Positions 1-5,691 of a DNA stretch of 5,691 bases are shown here, one piece after another. The notes under the pieces are model-generated. The model was not told the DNA's origin, did no database searches, and was given only the letters and a program-made list of their open reading frames with translations. Location: positions 1 to 5,691 of the forward strand of contig QNAG01000187.1 in the NCBI GenBank assembly GCA_003641415.1. Reading direction: 5' to 3'. Each line of letters starts with the position of its first letter. Position 1 is the first letter of the stretch. This DNA is from Candidatus Zixiibacteriota bacterium (GTDB lineage Bacteria > Zixibacteria > MSB-5A5 > GN15 > FEB-12). Position numbers and translations under genes: made by a program.

Positions 1-1879
1 AAAGATTTGAGGTTGACACCAGATACCAGCGTAGCGGATCAGCGCCGAAAGTTCTGACCGTCTCAAAGGGATCAACGGTGTTTCCCTTGCTCTTCGACAT
101 TTTCTTACCTTTTTTATCGAGGATCAATTCGAGAACTATCACGTTCTCAAAAGGGGGTTTGTCGAACAACACGGTTGAAATGGCCAACAGCGAGTAGAAC
201 CAGCCACGGGTTTGATCAACAGCTTCCGAGATGAACTGAGCCGGATATTTGGTCTCAAATTCCTCTTTGTTCTCGAAAGGGTAATGCCATTGGGCGTAGG
301 GCATAGCCCCAGAGTCAAACCAGCAGTCAATCACCTCTGGCACCCGGGTCATTGTACTACCACATTCACAGCGGAGCTTAACCTCGTCCATCATCGGTTT
401 GTGAAGGTCAACATCGTTCGGCACATCGATTCCGTCCTGACGTAGCTGTTCAATAGAGCCAACCGCTTTTTGAGTACCACATTTCGGATCGTCACATGTC
501 CAAATCGGCAAGGGCGTGCCCCAAAACCTCTCGCGTGAAAGTGCCCAGTCAACATTGTTTTCCAGCCAGTCGAGCATACGCCCGGAGCGGATTTCATCAG
601 GATACCAGTTGATAGCGTTGTTGTTCTTGATTAACTGGTCCTTGAATTTGGTAGTCTTGAGGTACCAGGACTGCCGCGCAATATAGATCAACGGCGAATG
701 ACACCTCCAGCAGAACGGGTAGTTATGCTCGTAGAGTTCTTTCTTGAATAGCTGACCGGTTGCCTTGAGGTCCTTGATTATGATTGGATCAGCGTCTTTG
801 ATGAACATCCCGGCATACGGTTCGGCAAAGTCCTTGAAAATTCCATTGGCTTCGATAGCCTGAAAAACCGGCAGGCCATATTCCTGACCAACCAGGTAGT
901 CATCAGCACCGAATCCGGGGGCTATATGGACAATACCGGTACCATCTTCGAGCGTAACAAAATTAGCGTTGAGGACGAAATAGGCTTGATCGGCCTGGTC
1001 CTTGAAGATATTAAACAGGGGCTCATAGCGACGTTTGAGAAAATCAACCCCCTTAAATCGCTCCAATGTTTCTTTGGATTCACCGAAGACCTTTTCCACT
1101 AACGCTTCAGCCAGTACCAATTTCTCACCTTCGTGCTCAACCAAAACATAATCCGCATCAGGTTTCACACAAAGCGCGGCATTGGATGGCAAAGTCCAGG
1201 GTGTAGTCGTCCAAACCAGATAACTGAAATCAGCATCGGCTGCTTTTACCTTAACAAAAATCGAAGGGTCTTTAATCTCTTCGTATCCTTGAGCAACCTC
1301 GTGGCTGGAGAGTCCAGTTCCACACCGAGGGCAGAAAGGAACTGTCTTATAGCCCTTATATATAAGGCCGCGATCGTAGAAGTTCTTGAGAATCCACCAG
1401 ACCGATTCGATATAATCATTAGTTAAGGTCACATAAGCATCATCAAGGTCAATCCAATAGCCGATACGTCTGGTGATTTCATTCCATTCGTCGAGATATC
1501 TGAAAACCGACTCTCGACACTGCTTATTGAACTTCGCGATGCCGTATTCCAACACCTTAGATTTGGATTCGAGCTTCAGGCTCTTCTCAACCTCAATTTC
1601 CACCGGTAAACCGTGGGTATCCCAACCCCCCTTGCGGTCTACCCGAAAACCCTGCATGTATTTGTAACGACAAATAAGGTCCTTGACTGTGCGCGAGATG
1701 ATATGATGAATACCGGGGTGTCCATTAGCGGTAGGTGGGCCTTCATAAAATACAAAATGAGGTCTGTCTTTTGCTACTTCCTGAGCTTTATTGAAGATGT
1801 GATTCTGTTCCCAGAACTCAATTATTCTCTCTTCGGCTGTAGGTAGCGAGAAGTCGTCTTTTAATGTGTTGAATCTCAT
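1..1879 (-). CDS. ileS: Isoleucyl-tRNA synthetase, type 2 (partial, C-terminus beyond left edge)
   Basis: This class Ia synthetase charges tRNA-Ile with isoleucine in the cytoplasm. I translated it from the ATG at 1879-1877; 626 codons are visible and the frame stays open to the left edge. The N-terminus runs MRFNTLKDDFSLPTAEE. The Rossmann-fold motif FYEGPPTANG is followed by GIHH (residues 56-59), where HxGH is usual, then GWDTHGLPVE. The CP1 editing domain shows WTTTPWTLPSN (residues 223-233) and HIAPGFGADDY (residues 318-328), so post-transfer editing of Val-tRNA looks intact. CWFDSG and the KMSKS loop (residues 593-597, bases 89-103) follow in the same frame, so no net frameshift is present. 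The GPPTANG and DKKGKKMSKSKGN wording is typical of IleRS2, the eukaryote-like form associated with mupirocin resistance. Family members are about 1,030-1,060 residues, so some 400 are missing here. A weak AAGAGA nine bases before the ATG is the only ribosome site for this start. Identity is certain; the exact start is slightly less so. Confidence 0.97.
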   Translation of the reverse strand, partial: MRFNTLKDDFSLPTAEERIIEFWEQNHIFNKAQEVAKDRPHFVFYEGPPTANGHPGIHHIISRTVKDLICRYKYMQGFRVDRKGGWDTHGLPVEIEVEKSLKLESKSKVLEYGIAKFNKQCRESVFRYLDEWNEITRRIGYWIDLDDAYVTLTNDYIESVWWILKNFYDRGLIYKGYKTVPFCPRCGTGLSSHEVAQGYEEIKDPSIFVKVKAADADFSYLVWTTTPWTLPSNAALCVKPDADYVLVEHEGEKLVLAEALVEKVFGESKETLERFKGVDFLKRRYEPLFNIFKDQADQAYFVLNANFVTLEDGTGIVHIAPGFGADDYLVGQEYGLPVFQAIEANGIFKDFAEPYAGMFIKDADPIIIKDLKATGQLFKKELYEHNYPFCWRCHSPLIYIARQSWYLKTTKFKDQLIKNNNAINWYPDEIRSGRMLDWLENNVDWALSRERFWGTPLPIWTCDDPKCGTQKAVGSIEQLRQDGIDVPNDVDLHKPMMDEVKLRCECGSTMTRVPEVIDCWFDSGAMPYAQWHYPFENKEEFETKYPAQFISEAVDQTRGWFYSLLAISTVLFDKPPFENVIVLELILDKKGKKMSKSKGNTVDPFETVRTFGADPLRWYLVSTSNL

Positions 1880-1892
1880 GTTTTTCAATCTC

Positions 1893-1928
1893 TTATGCGT
1901 GATCGGCCACAGTGGTTTAACTCCTTTT
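1893..1928 (-). promoter_or_regulatory. ileS leader: strong Shine-Dalgarno with five-codon reading frame
   Basis: AAAAGGAG (1928-1921) is the best ribosome site near ileS, but it lies 41 bases before the ileS ATG, too far to serve it. Ten bases after it a GTG (1910-1908) opens GTG GCC GAT CAC GCA TAA, ending at 1893. The TAA overlaps the weak AAGAGA site (1894-1889) of ileS. This could be a leader peptide whose termination hands ribosomes to ileS. Alternatively, a CTG at 1912-1910, eight bases after the strong site, is in frame with ileS and would add 11 residues. The frame holds no isoleucine codon, so classical attenuation by isoleucine starvation is not indicated. I see no T-box elements. 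Confidence 0.35.
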
Positions 1929-1938
1929 ACAGCTTAGC

Positions 1939-1967
1939 AATTTACTTTAATCGGCATTTTTTGTAAA
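1939..1967 (-). promoter_or_regulatory. Putative sigma-70-type promoter of ileS
   Basis: On the minus strand TTTACA (1967-1962, five of six matches to the -35 consensus) is followed after 17 bases by TAAATT (1944-1939, four of six matches to the -10 consensus). Transcription would begin near 1932, giving a leader of about 53 bases that starts just before the AAAAGGAG site. Spacing and position are good, but the region is AT-rich and chance matches are likely. Confidence 0.45.
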
Positions 1968-1982
1968 GACTTTTAAGACTTT
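1965..1982. repeat. Two AAGACTTT copies with a 9-bp period
   Basis: On the plus strand AAGACTTT occurs at 1966-1973 and again at 1975-1982, separated by one T. The repeat overlaps the proposed -35 box of ileS, which is where an operator would lie. No known regulator site is recognised, and low-complexity AT sequence could produce this by chance. Confidence 0.3.
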
Positions 1983-2038
1983 GATAACCAAGCAATTCAA
2001 ACAAACACAAGTTTACAGAAATAACTCTTAGGGAACAT

Positions 2039-2063
2039 AAAAAAATACAAACGAAATGGCGTT
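2039..2063 (-). terminator. Weak possible terminator after the receiver gene
   Basis: Just after the stop of the tandem-receiver gene, the minus strand has AACG, a six-base CCATTT loop and CGTT (2063-2050), then TGTA and seven T residues (2045-2039). The position is right for ending the mutase-receiver transcript. The stem is only four base pairs and does not directly abut the T run, so termination may be weak or absent, with partial read-through into ileS. Confidence 0.25.
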
Positions 2064-2068
2064 GATGA

Positions 2069-2830
2069 TTAACCAACGGTGGGACAGGTTGGTGATAATT
2101 CTTCAAGCAGTCGCACAATTCTCTTGGTATCAAATGGTTTCTGCAGAAATCCGTCAGCCTGAGCGGAATCTGAATCAGGGGTAGCATAATCATCTGCGAA
2201 GAAACCGGTAATAAGGATAACGGGAAGGTCGGGATACTTTGACTTAATTCGATTCATAAGCGTAATACCGTCCATTCCGGGCATTTTAATATCTGCAATA
2301 ACAGCGTCAACTGATCCGTTCTCAAGTTCCCGCAAGGCCTCATTTCCACCTTCTACAGCTGTCGGAATAAAGTTATTGAGACGTAAAGTGTCGCTAAGTG
2401 TCTGTCGAAACATGTCATCATCATCAACTACCAGAACTTTCCTAATCGAATCCTTAATTTCTTCCTTTTGCCCTGCAAGCGCTTCCTCGATCAGCTGTTC
2501 CATTGCTGATATTCTGAATGGCTTGGCGAGGAATCCGTCAGGAGATGCCCGACCCATTATCTCCGGTGTGGCATAACCGGTGATGAGAATCACCGGCATG
2601 TCAGGGTAGTAGCGTCTTGTTTTATGAAGAAGCCGAATACCATCGATGCCCGGCATTTTGATATCTGATATCATCAAATCATATGGCGTCTTCCTCAATT
2701 TTTCGAGCGCTTCTATACCGTCAACAGCAGCTTCCGCCGGATAACCTATTCCTTCCAAAGTATCAATCAGCAGTTCACGAAGGTTGTTGTCATCATCAAC
2801 CACCAATATATGAATTTCGCTTTTTTTCAT
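2069..2830 (-). CDS. Tandem CheY-like receiver-domain protein
   Basis: The 253-residue protein holds two complete response-regulator receiver domains and no output domain. Receiver 1 covers about residues 6-118: acidic cluster D12-D14, phospho-acceptor D56 in SDIKMPG, T84 in ILITG and K103 in KPF. Receiver 2 covers about residues 131-247: acidic cluster D136-D139, D180 in ADIKMPG, T208 in ILITG and K231 in KPF. A short charged linker (about 119-130) joins them. All residues needed for phosphorylation and Mg2+ binding are present in both, so both probably accept phosphate from a histidine kinase encoded elsewhere. The shared IKMPG, ILITG and KPF wording suggests an internal duplication. The ATG lies two bases after the TGA of the mutase gene and has no clear ribosome site of its own, which points to translational coupling. 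Codons 2-3 lie in a run of seven A residues. With no DNA-binding, enzymatic or kinase domain, it likely works by protein-protein contact or as a phosphorelay intermediate; the partner cannot be told from this window. Confidence 0.93.
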   Translation of the reverse strand: MKKSEIHILVVDDDNNLRELLIDTLEGIGYPAEAAVDGIEALEKLRKTPYDLMISDIKMPGIDGIRLLHKTRRYYPDMPVILITGYATPEIMGRASPDGFLAKPFRISAMEQLIEEALAGQKEEIKDSIRKVLVVDDDDMFRQTLSDTLRLNNFIPTAVEGGNEALRELENGSVDAVIADIKMPGMDGITLMNRIKSKYPDLPVILITGFFADDYATPDSDSAQADGFLQKPFDTKRIVRLLEELSPTCPTVG

Positions 2831-2832
2831 TA

Positions 2833-4176
2833 TCAGGCTCTAATGATTTGCAACAATTGCTCAACTTTTTTATCGAGAGTGGCTTTGTCTTCAGCTTCAA
2901 CATTGAGACGCAGCAAGGGCTCGGTGTTCGATGGACGGAGATTGAACCAGAAGTTATCAGCTGTCACTGTCAGACCGTCCTCATTATCCTGTTCGTATGA
3001 AGAAAAGGTTTCGCGGACTTTTTCAATAGTGTCCAAAACCGAGCCAACCCGGCTGTTGATCTCTCCTGAACGTACATAGGGATCGATTTCCGCAATCATC
3101 TTGTGCAGGGGACGCTTTTCAATCGAGAGAAGTTCCAAACATACCAGAAACGCAATAAGGCCGGAATCTGCAAACCAGTTGTCACGAAAATAGAAGTGAC
3201 CAGAGTGTTCGCCACCGAAGATAGCATTGTGTTTCTTCATCAACGGTTTAATCAGGGCATGGCCGACCCGGGTTCGAATAGCAGTACCACCCATTTTGGT
3301 AACCAGTTCCGGAACAGCGTGCGAGCAAATAAGGTTGTACAGAATTGTTTCTCCCTTGTTTGTTGTTAGCAGCGACTTAGCCACCAGCGCGGTGACCATA
3401 TCACCCCCAACCTGACGACCCCTTTTGTCAACCAGGAACATGCGGTCAGCATCGCCATCGAAAGCAGCTCCGAAGTCAGCGCCAGTTTCTTCAATTCTAC
3501 GGCACAAATCTTTGAGGTTTTCCAACTCAATTGGTGAAGCTGGATGATTGGGAAAGCTACCGTCCAGATCAAAGTACAACTCGTCCACTTGCAACGGGAG
3601 CTGATTCAGAACTGGAGGAAGTGTAGCTCCAGCCATACCATTACCGGCATCAATAACAACTTTGAAGGGATTAATCTTAGTTGGGTCGATGAACGACAGG
3701 CAGTGTTCTGCGTAATCATGGGAGATGTCTTTACGAATAAGAATTCCCGGTTCCGGAGATTTGGGCATCGGGGTATCGTTCTGGATGAACTTAAGGATTT
3801 GATTAAGCCCCTCCTGTCCCGACAATGGCTCAGCATTGCGCCGACATATCTTAAATCCGTTATATTCCTTGGGATTGTGACTCGCGGTAATCATTACTCC
3901 TCCGTCAAGTGCCATTTTGCCAACAGCGAAGTATAATCCGTCCGTGGAAACCAGACCGATATCCACCACATCTACACCGCCGTCGTTGATACCACGAACG
4001 AGATGTTCAAATAACTCATTTGAAGATAAACGCATATCTCTGCCCACTGCAATCGACTTTGGTTTGAGTATGTTGGTTAGAGCATAACCGATTTGGTATG
4101 CAATCTTCGAGTTAAGTTGATCGGGAACTATTCCGCGAATATCGTAAGCCTTAAAGATGGAACTGTCTACAGTCAT
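2833..4176 (-). CDS. manB: Phosphomannomutase/phosphoglucomutase
   Basis: This cytoplasmic alpha-D-phosphohexomutase interconverts hexose 6-phosphate and hexose 1-phosphate (mannose and/or glucose), feeding GDP-mannose or UDP/dTDP-glucose synthesis for polysaccharides and glycoconjugates. Numbered from the ATG at 4176, the 447-residue product has an N-terminal SIFKAYDIRG, the catalytic phosphoserine loop TASHNP with S99, the Mg2+ loop DGDADR (residues 240-245), the sugar-binding loop GGEHSGH (residues 321-327) and the C-terminal phosphate-binding loop RPSNTEP (residues 414-420). All four domains are present and the length is normal for the family. The GEHSGH loop fits the bifunctional AlgC/ManB-like group better than phosphoglucosamine mutase, whose serine loop differs, but mannose versus glucose preference cannot be read from sequence. 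A TTG two codons upstream is also open, but GAGGTG at 4186-4181 is well spaced only for the ATG. The tandem-receiver gene follows after two bases, indicating one operon. Confidence 0.95.
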   Translation of the reverse strand: MTVDSSIFKAYDIRGIVPDQLNSKIAYQIGYALTNILKPKSIAVGRDMRLSSNELFEHLVRGINDGGVDVVDIGLVSTDGLYFAVGKMALDGGVMITASHNPKEYNGFKICRRNAEPLSGQEGLNQILKFIQNDTPMPKSPEPGILIRKDISHDYAEHCLSFIDPTKINPFKVVIDAGNGMAGATLPPVLNQLPLQVDELYFDLDGSFPNHPASPIELENLKDLCRRIEETGADFGAAFDGDADRMFLVDKRGRQVGGDMVTALVAKSLLTTNKGETILYNLICSHAVPELVTKMGGTAIRTRVGHALIKPLMKKHNAIFGGEHSGHFYFRDNWFADSGLIAFLVCLELLSIEKRPLHKMIAEIDPYVRSGEINSRVGSVLDTIEKVRETFSSYEQDNEDGLTVTADNFWFNLRPSNTEPLLRLNVEAEDKATLDKKVEQLLQIIRA

Positions 4177-4179
4177 CAA

Positions 4180-4186
4180 TCACCTC
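4180..4186 (-). promoter_or_regulatory. Ribosome binding site that fixes the mutase start
   Basis: On the minus strand GAGGTGA reads straight into TTGATGACTG. It matches the 16S anti-Shine-Dalgarno tail closely. It leaves six bases between GAGG and the ATG at 4176 but essentially none before the TTG at 4179, so ATG is the better start. Confidence 0.7.
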
Positions 4187-4198
4187 AAGATTTACAAA

Positions 4199-4228
4199 AA
4201 GATAAACTGTTTTAGCTCCTCGCGTCAA
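4199..4228 (-). promoter_or_regulatory. Putative sigma-70-type promoter of the mutase-receiver operon
   Basis: TTGACG (4228-4223, five of six -35 matches) is followed after 18 bases by TATCTT (4204-4199, four of six -10 matches). Transcription would begin near 4192, giving a short leader of about 16 bases that still includes the GAGGTG ribosome site. It lies in the divergent intergenic region, so it may share regulation with the plus-strand gene. Confidence 0.5.
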
Positions 4229-4275
4229 TTTTAATTTTTTTAGTTTATTCCGAACAATTCTTTGCAAAAGAGCCT

Positions 4276-4343
4276 TTGAAACCTGATTGATCTCCGGGCA
4301 CTATCCCCTTGATAATTGTGATTGTGATGCTTACTTATATAAA
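4276..4343 (+). promoter_or_regulatory. Two weak promoter candidates for the GDPD-family gene
   Basis: Candidate A is TTGAAA (4276-4281), 17 bases, then CACTAT (4299-4304, only three of six matches); it would start transcription near 4311, ahead of the ATGs at 4327 and 4345. Candidate B is TTGTGA (4316-4321), 16 bases, then TATAAA (4338-4343); it has the better -10 but would start transcription after 4345, forcing the internal ATG at 4381. An ATTGTG hexamer is repeated at 4315-4326. Neither candidate is decisive. Confidence 0.25.
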
Positions 4344-4344
4344 T

Positions 4345-5256
4345 ATGCGCTTTTTTGTTAAATGGACAGGGTATGTGTTTATGGGTTTCCTTGCACTGTA
4401 TCTCTGCCTGGTTATTGTTGGCGGAGGATGGGGCGATAAAGACCCGTTGCCGACAACATTCACGAGCGTTCCTCTTCCCCTTTTTTTCGCCCACCGAGGA
4501 GCAACTTTGTGCTATCCAGATAACAGTGATGGAGCTATTGGTGATGCCGCCCGGTTTGGATTCCCCGGTATAGAACTCGATATCCAATTCTCAGCCGATA
4601 GCAATTTCTTTATTTACCATGATCCGTCTATCACGCCCCCGATTGGCATGTCTTTGCATGCCTGCAGCTTAACTGTTAACGGACTTCGAAATCAACGTCT
4701 AAGTTTTCAGGGGAAAGAGACCAACGAATCACCTCCTCTGTTAGCTGACATCGTGGAGAAATACAACGATCAGTTTCTATATTACTTTGACATGAAGCGA
4801 TATGGCCATAAAAATATATTCCAGTTGGCCCGTGACATTACTGCATTTGTAAATCAACACAGCCTTAACGATAGAGCTATCGTTGCCAGCGCACATTTTT
4901 GGTTTATTATCTATCTTGAATATTCTCAGCCCGATATTTTGACAGCCCTGGAAGGTTTCTCAACTAATCATCCCTGGTTGCTGTCGCTTCTGCCACGCAA
5001 ATTTAAGCCGGATTTCATTGCTTCGCGCCAGGCTACAATTACTAATGGTTTCACCGAATGGCTTCGGAAAACAGGAATGCAGAACCGGTATATTGTGTAC
5101 CATGCAAATAAGAAGACGTTTAAGCCAACATTGGAACAGGGCGTTCAGATGTTCATCATTGATTATGAGAGCTACTTGGACGAATATTTATCTACATCAG
5201 ATAGCGAGGGTGTCGAATTTCAATTCTCGACAAGTCATTGGGTGTCTCCTTTCTAA
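4345..5256 (+). CDS. Membrane-anchored glycerophosphodiester phosphodiesterase family protein
   Basis: GDPD enzymes hydrolyse glycerophosphodiesters to glycerol 3-phosphate and an alcohol through a TIM-barrel metal site. Numbered from the ATG at 4345 (303 residues), a basic start (MRFFVKW) precedes one hydrophobic segment at about residues 9-28, so the enzyme domain probably sits outside the inner membrane on an anchor or behind a signal peptide; no lipobox or clear AXA cleavage site is seen. The domain opens with AHRGA (H50, R51), then ELDIQF (E77, D79) and YHDPS (H92), which match the catalytic histidines and the ExD metal ligands. The third ligand motif, usually IEIK, reads FDMK (D149), as I recall for the GDE1-like branch. 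PENT is replaced by PDNS, and the C-terminal WTVN-type motif reads VYHAN, so activity or substrate may differ from GlpQ-type enzymes. The start is uncertain: TTG 4309, ATG 4327 and ATG 4381 are in frame and none has a strong ribosome site, though AGGG lies nine bases before 4381. It diverges from the mutase operon; I see no functional link beyond envelope metabolism. Confidence 0.85.
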   Translation: MRFFVKWTGYVFMGFLALYLCLVIVGGGWGDKDPLPTTFTSVPLPLFFAHRGATLCYPDNSDGAIGDAARFGFPGIELDIQFSADSNFFIYHDPSITPPIGMSLHACSLTVNGLRNQRLSFQGKETNESPPLLADIVEKYNDQFLYYFDMKRYGHKNIFQLARDITAFVNQHSLNDRAIVASAHFWFIIYLEYSQPDILTALEGFSTNHPWLLSLLPRKFKPDFIASRQATITNGFTEWLRKTGMQNRYIVYHANKKTFKPTLEQGVQMFIIDYESYLDEYLSTSDSEGVEFQFSTSHWVSPF

Positions 5257-5691
5257 ATAGTTCAAAATCTAAGGATACATCATACCCTCCACACACTTCT
5301 AAAGATATTACCACAACCTGATAGAAATGTGATATGCTTATTCTCTCCACTGATTTATATTTCGATCAGAAACTGTATCTCGTAAAGAATTGGAGTTGAA
5401 GCTGAGAACGTTCTTTCGTCATGTCACAATCTTTTTAATATCTATTTTAATACAATAGTGTCCGGTAAAAAATTAAATTTGGCATGATAGGAAAGCCATA
5501 ATTTGGTATATTTATTGACCGGACAGCATGAATTGCTCTTTAGAATGAGCATATATATCCAATTTTACTACGAGAAAGAAATAATCGCATATTGGAAACA
5601 AACGTTTTTGAGATATAGAGTGATTCTCATAAATATTTTCCGTTTGGGTTTAGAAAAAACTAGACTTTTGTAAGTTGATGTGCCATAGATT
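5257..5691. other. AT-rich stretch without recognisable gene
   Basis: Stops are frequent in all frames. The longest ATG frame I followed on the plus strand (5334-5399) has 21 codons, no ribosome site and no recognisable motif. The stretch follows the GDPD gene without a convincing terminator: CTGAT/ATCAG (5350-5369) is only a five-pair stem with no T run. Other short stems are TGCTC/GAGCA (5534-5551) and CAAACG/CGTTTG (5599-5646). It is clearly more AT-rich than the genes. The inverted repeat at 5459-5525 is listed separately. No tRNA or known RNA is recognised. Confidence 0.6.
5459..5525. repeat. Inverted repeat TGTCCGGT / ACCGGACA
   Basis: An exact 8-bp inverted repeat (5459-5466 and 5518-5525) encloses 51 bases. 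Read inward from both ends, similarity continues imperfectly to about 19 positions, with roughly 15 matching. Inside, AATTTGGYAT occurs twice (from 5476 and from 5500, period 24) and TGGC/GCCA can form a small internal stem. The GC-rich tips in an AT-rich setting resemble the terminal inverted repeats of a miniature or decayed insertion element, but there is no transposase and no target-site duplication is visible. It could equally be a regulator site or a structured RNA. Confidence 0.4.

Noticed and set aside
212..445. Plus-strand open frame across the ileS region
   Set aside because: It overlaps the well-supported ileS frame on the other strand, has no domain-like composition and lies inside motifs conserved in IleRS. 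The same applies to the other plus-strand frames at 1133-1846 and the short minus frames at 139-597.
1880..2068. T-box riboswitch upstream of ileS
   Set aside because: T-box control of ileS is common in Gram-positive bacteria, but no T-box core sequence, specifier loop with an Ile codon or strong terminator/antiterminator pair is visible, and the likely leader is only about 50 bases.
1942..2193. 83-codon minus-strand frame overlapping the end of the receiver gene
   Set aside because: It overlaps receiver domain 2 in another frame and has no protein-like motif; the receiver frame is clearly the coding one.
3544..3936. 130-codon plus-strand open frame inside the mutase gene
   Set aside because: It is antisense to the phosphohexomutase, whose motifs run continuously through this stretch, and has no recognisable motif or ribosome site.
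4240..4587. 115-codon minus-strand frame opposite the start of the GDPD gene
   Set aside because: It covers the HRG and ExD region of the GDPD protein on the other strand, starts at a weak codon and has no recognisable features.
5334..5399. 21-codon ATG frame in the right-hand non-coding region
   Set aside because: No ribosome binding site and no membrane, toxin or other recognisable pattern; a frame this short is expected by chance.
5599..5646. CAAACG/CGTTTG inverted repeat as a terminator or recombination site
   Set aside because: Six-pair arms separated by 36 AT-rich bases, with no adjoining T run and no neighbouring integrase; probably chance.
1..5691. CRISPR array, defence island, prophage or transposon genes
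   Set aside because: No regularly spaced repeats and no transposase, integrase, nuclease or phage-like protein were found on either strand; the genes are housekeeping, metabolic and signalling types.

Overview
The window reads as an ordinary bacterial chromosome segment from a moderately AT-rich organism. Three genes run leftward on the minus strand, one diverges on the plus strand, and the right end is an AT-rich stretch without genes. The isoleucyl-tRNA synthetase is of the eukaryote-like type (IleRS2). Together with a stand-alone tandem-receiver protein, this would fit many lineages, for example the FCB superphylum and related candidate phyla. No rRNA or other strong phylogenetic marker is present, so the taxonomy is only a guess.

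Layout: (1) 1-1879, minus: the first 626 codons of ileS. The catalytic core, CP1 editing domain and KMSKS loop are present; the anticodon-binding C-terminus lies beyond the left edge. The HIGH signature reads GIHH instead of HxGH. (2) 1880-2068: a short intergenic region with a plausible ileS promoter, a strong Shine-Dalgarno sequence that serves a five-codon reading frame or an unusual in-frame CTG rather than the ileS ATG, a 9-bp-period repeat touching the -35 box, and a weak possible terminator for the gene upstream. (3) 2069-2830, minus: a protein of two CheY-like receiver domains and nothing else. (4) 2833-4176, minus: a phosphomannomutase/phosphoglucomutase, two bases upstream of the receiver gene and almost certainly co-transcribed with it from a promoter at about 4199-4228. 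(5) 4180-4344: a divergent intergenic region. (6) 4345-5256, plus: a membrane-anchored glycerophosphodiester phosphodiesterase (GDPD) family protein with divergent C-terminal motifs. (7) 5257-5691: no gene; an inverted repeat, TGTCCGGT/ACCGGACA, is its most distinct structure.

The hexose-phosphate mutase supplies mannose-1-P or glucose-1-P for surface polysaccharide precursors, and the coupled receiver protein may tie this to a phosphorelay. The divergent GDPD protein would act on lipid-derived phosphodiesters at the membrane. ileS is a housekeeping gene that appears to have its own promoter. I see no CRISPR array, transposase, tRNA, phage gene or obviously new multi-gene system. The points most worth a second look are the altered IleRS signature motif, the ileS leader, the tandem-receiver/mutase pairing and the divergent GDPD protein.
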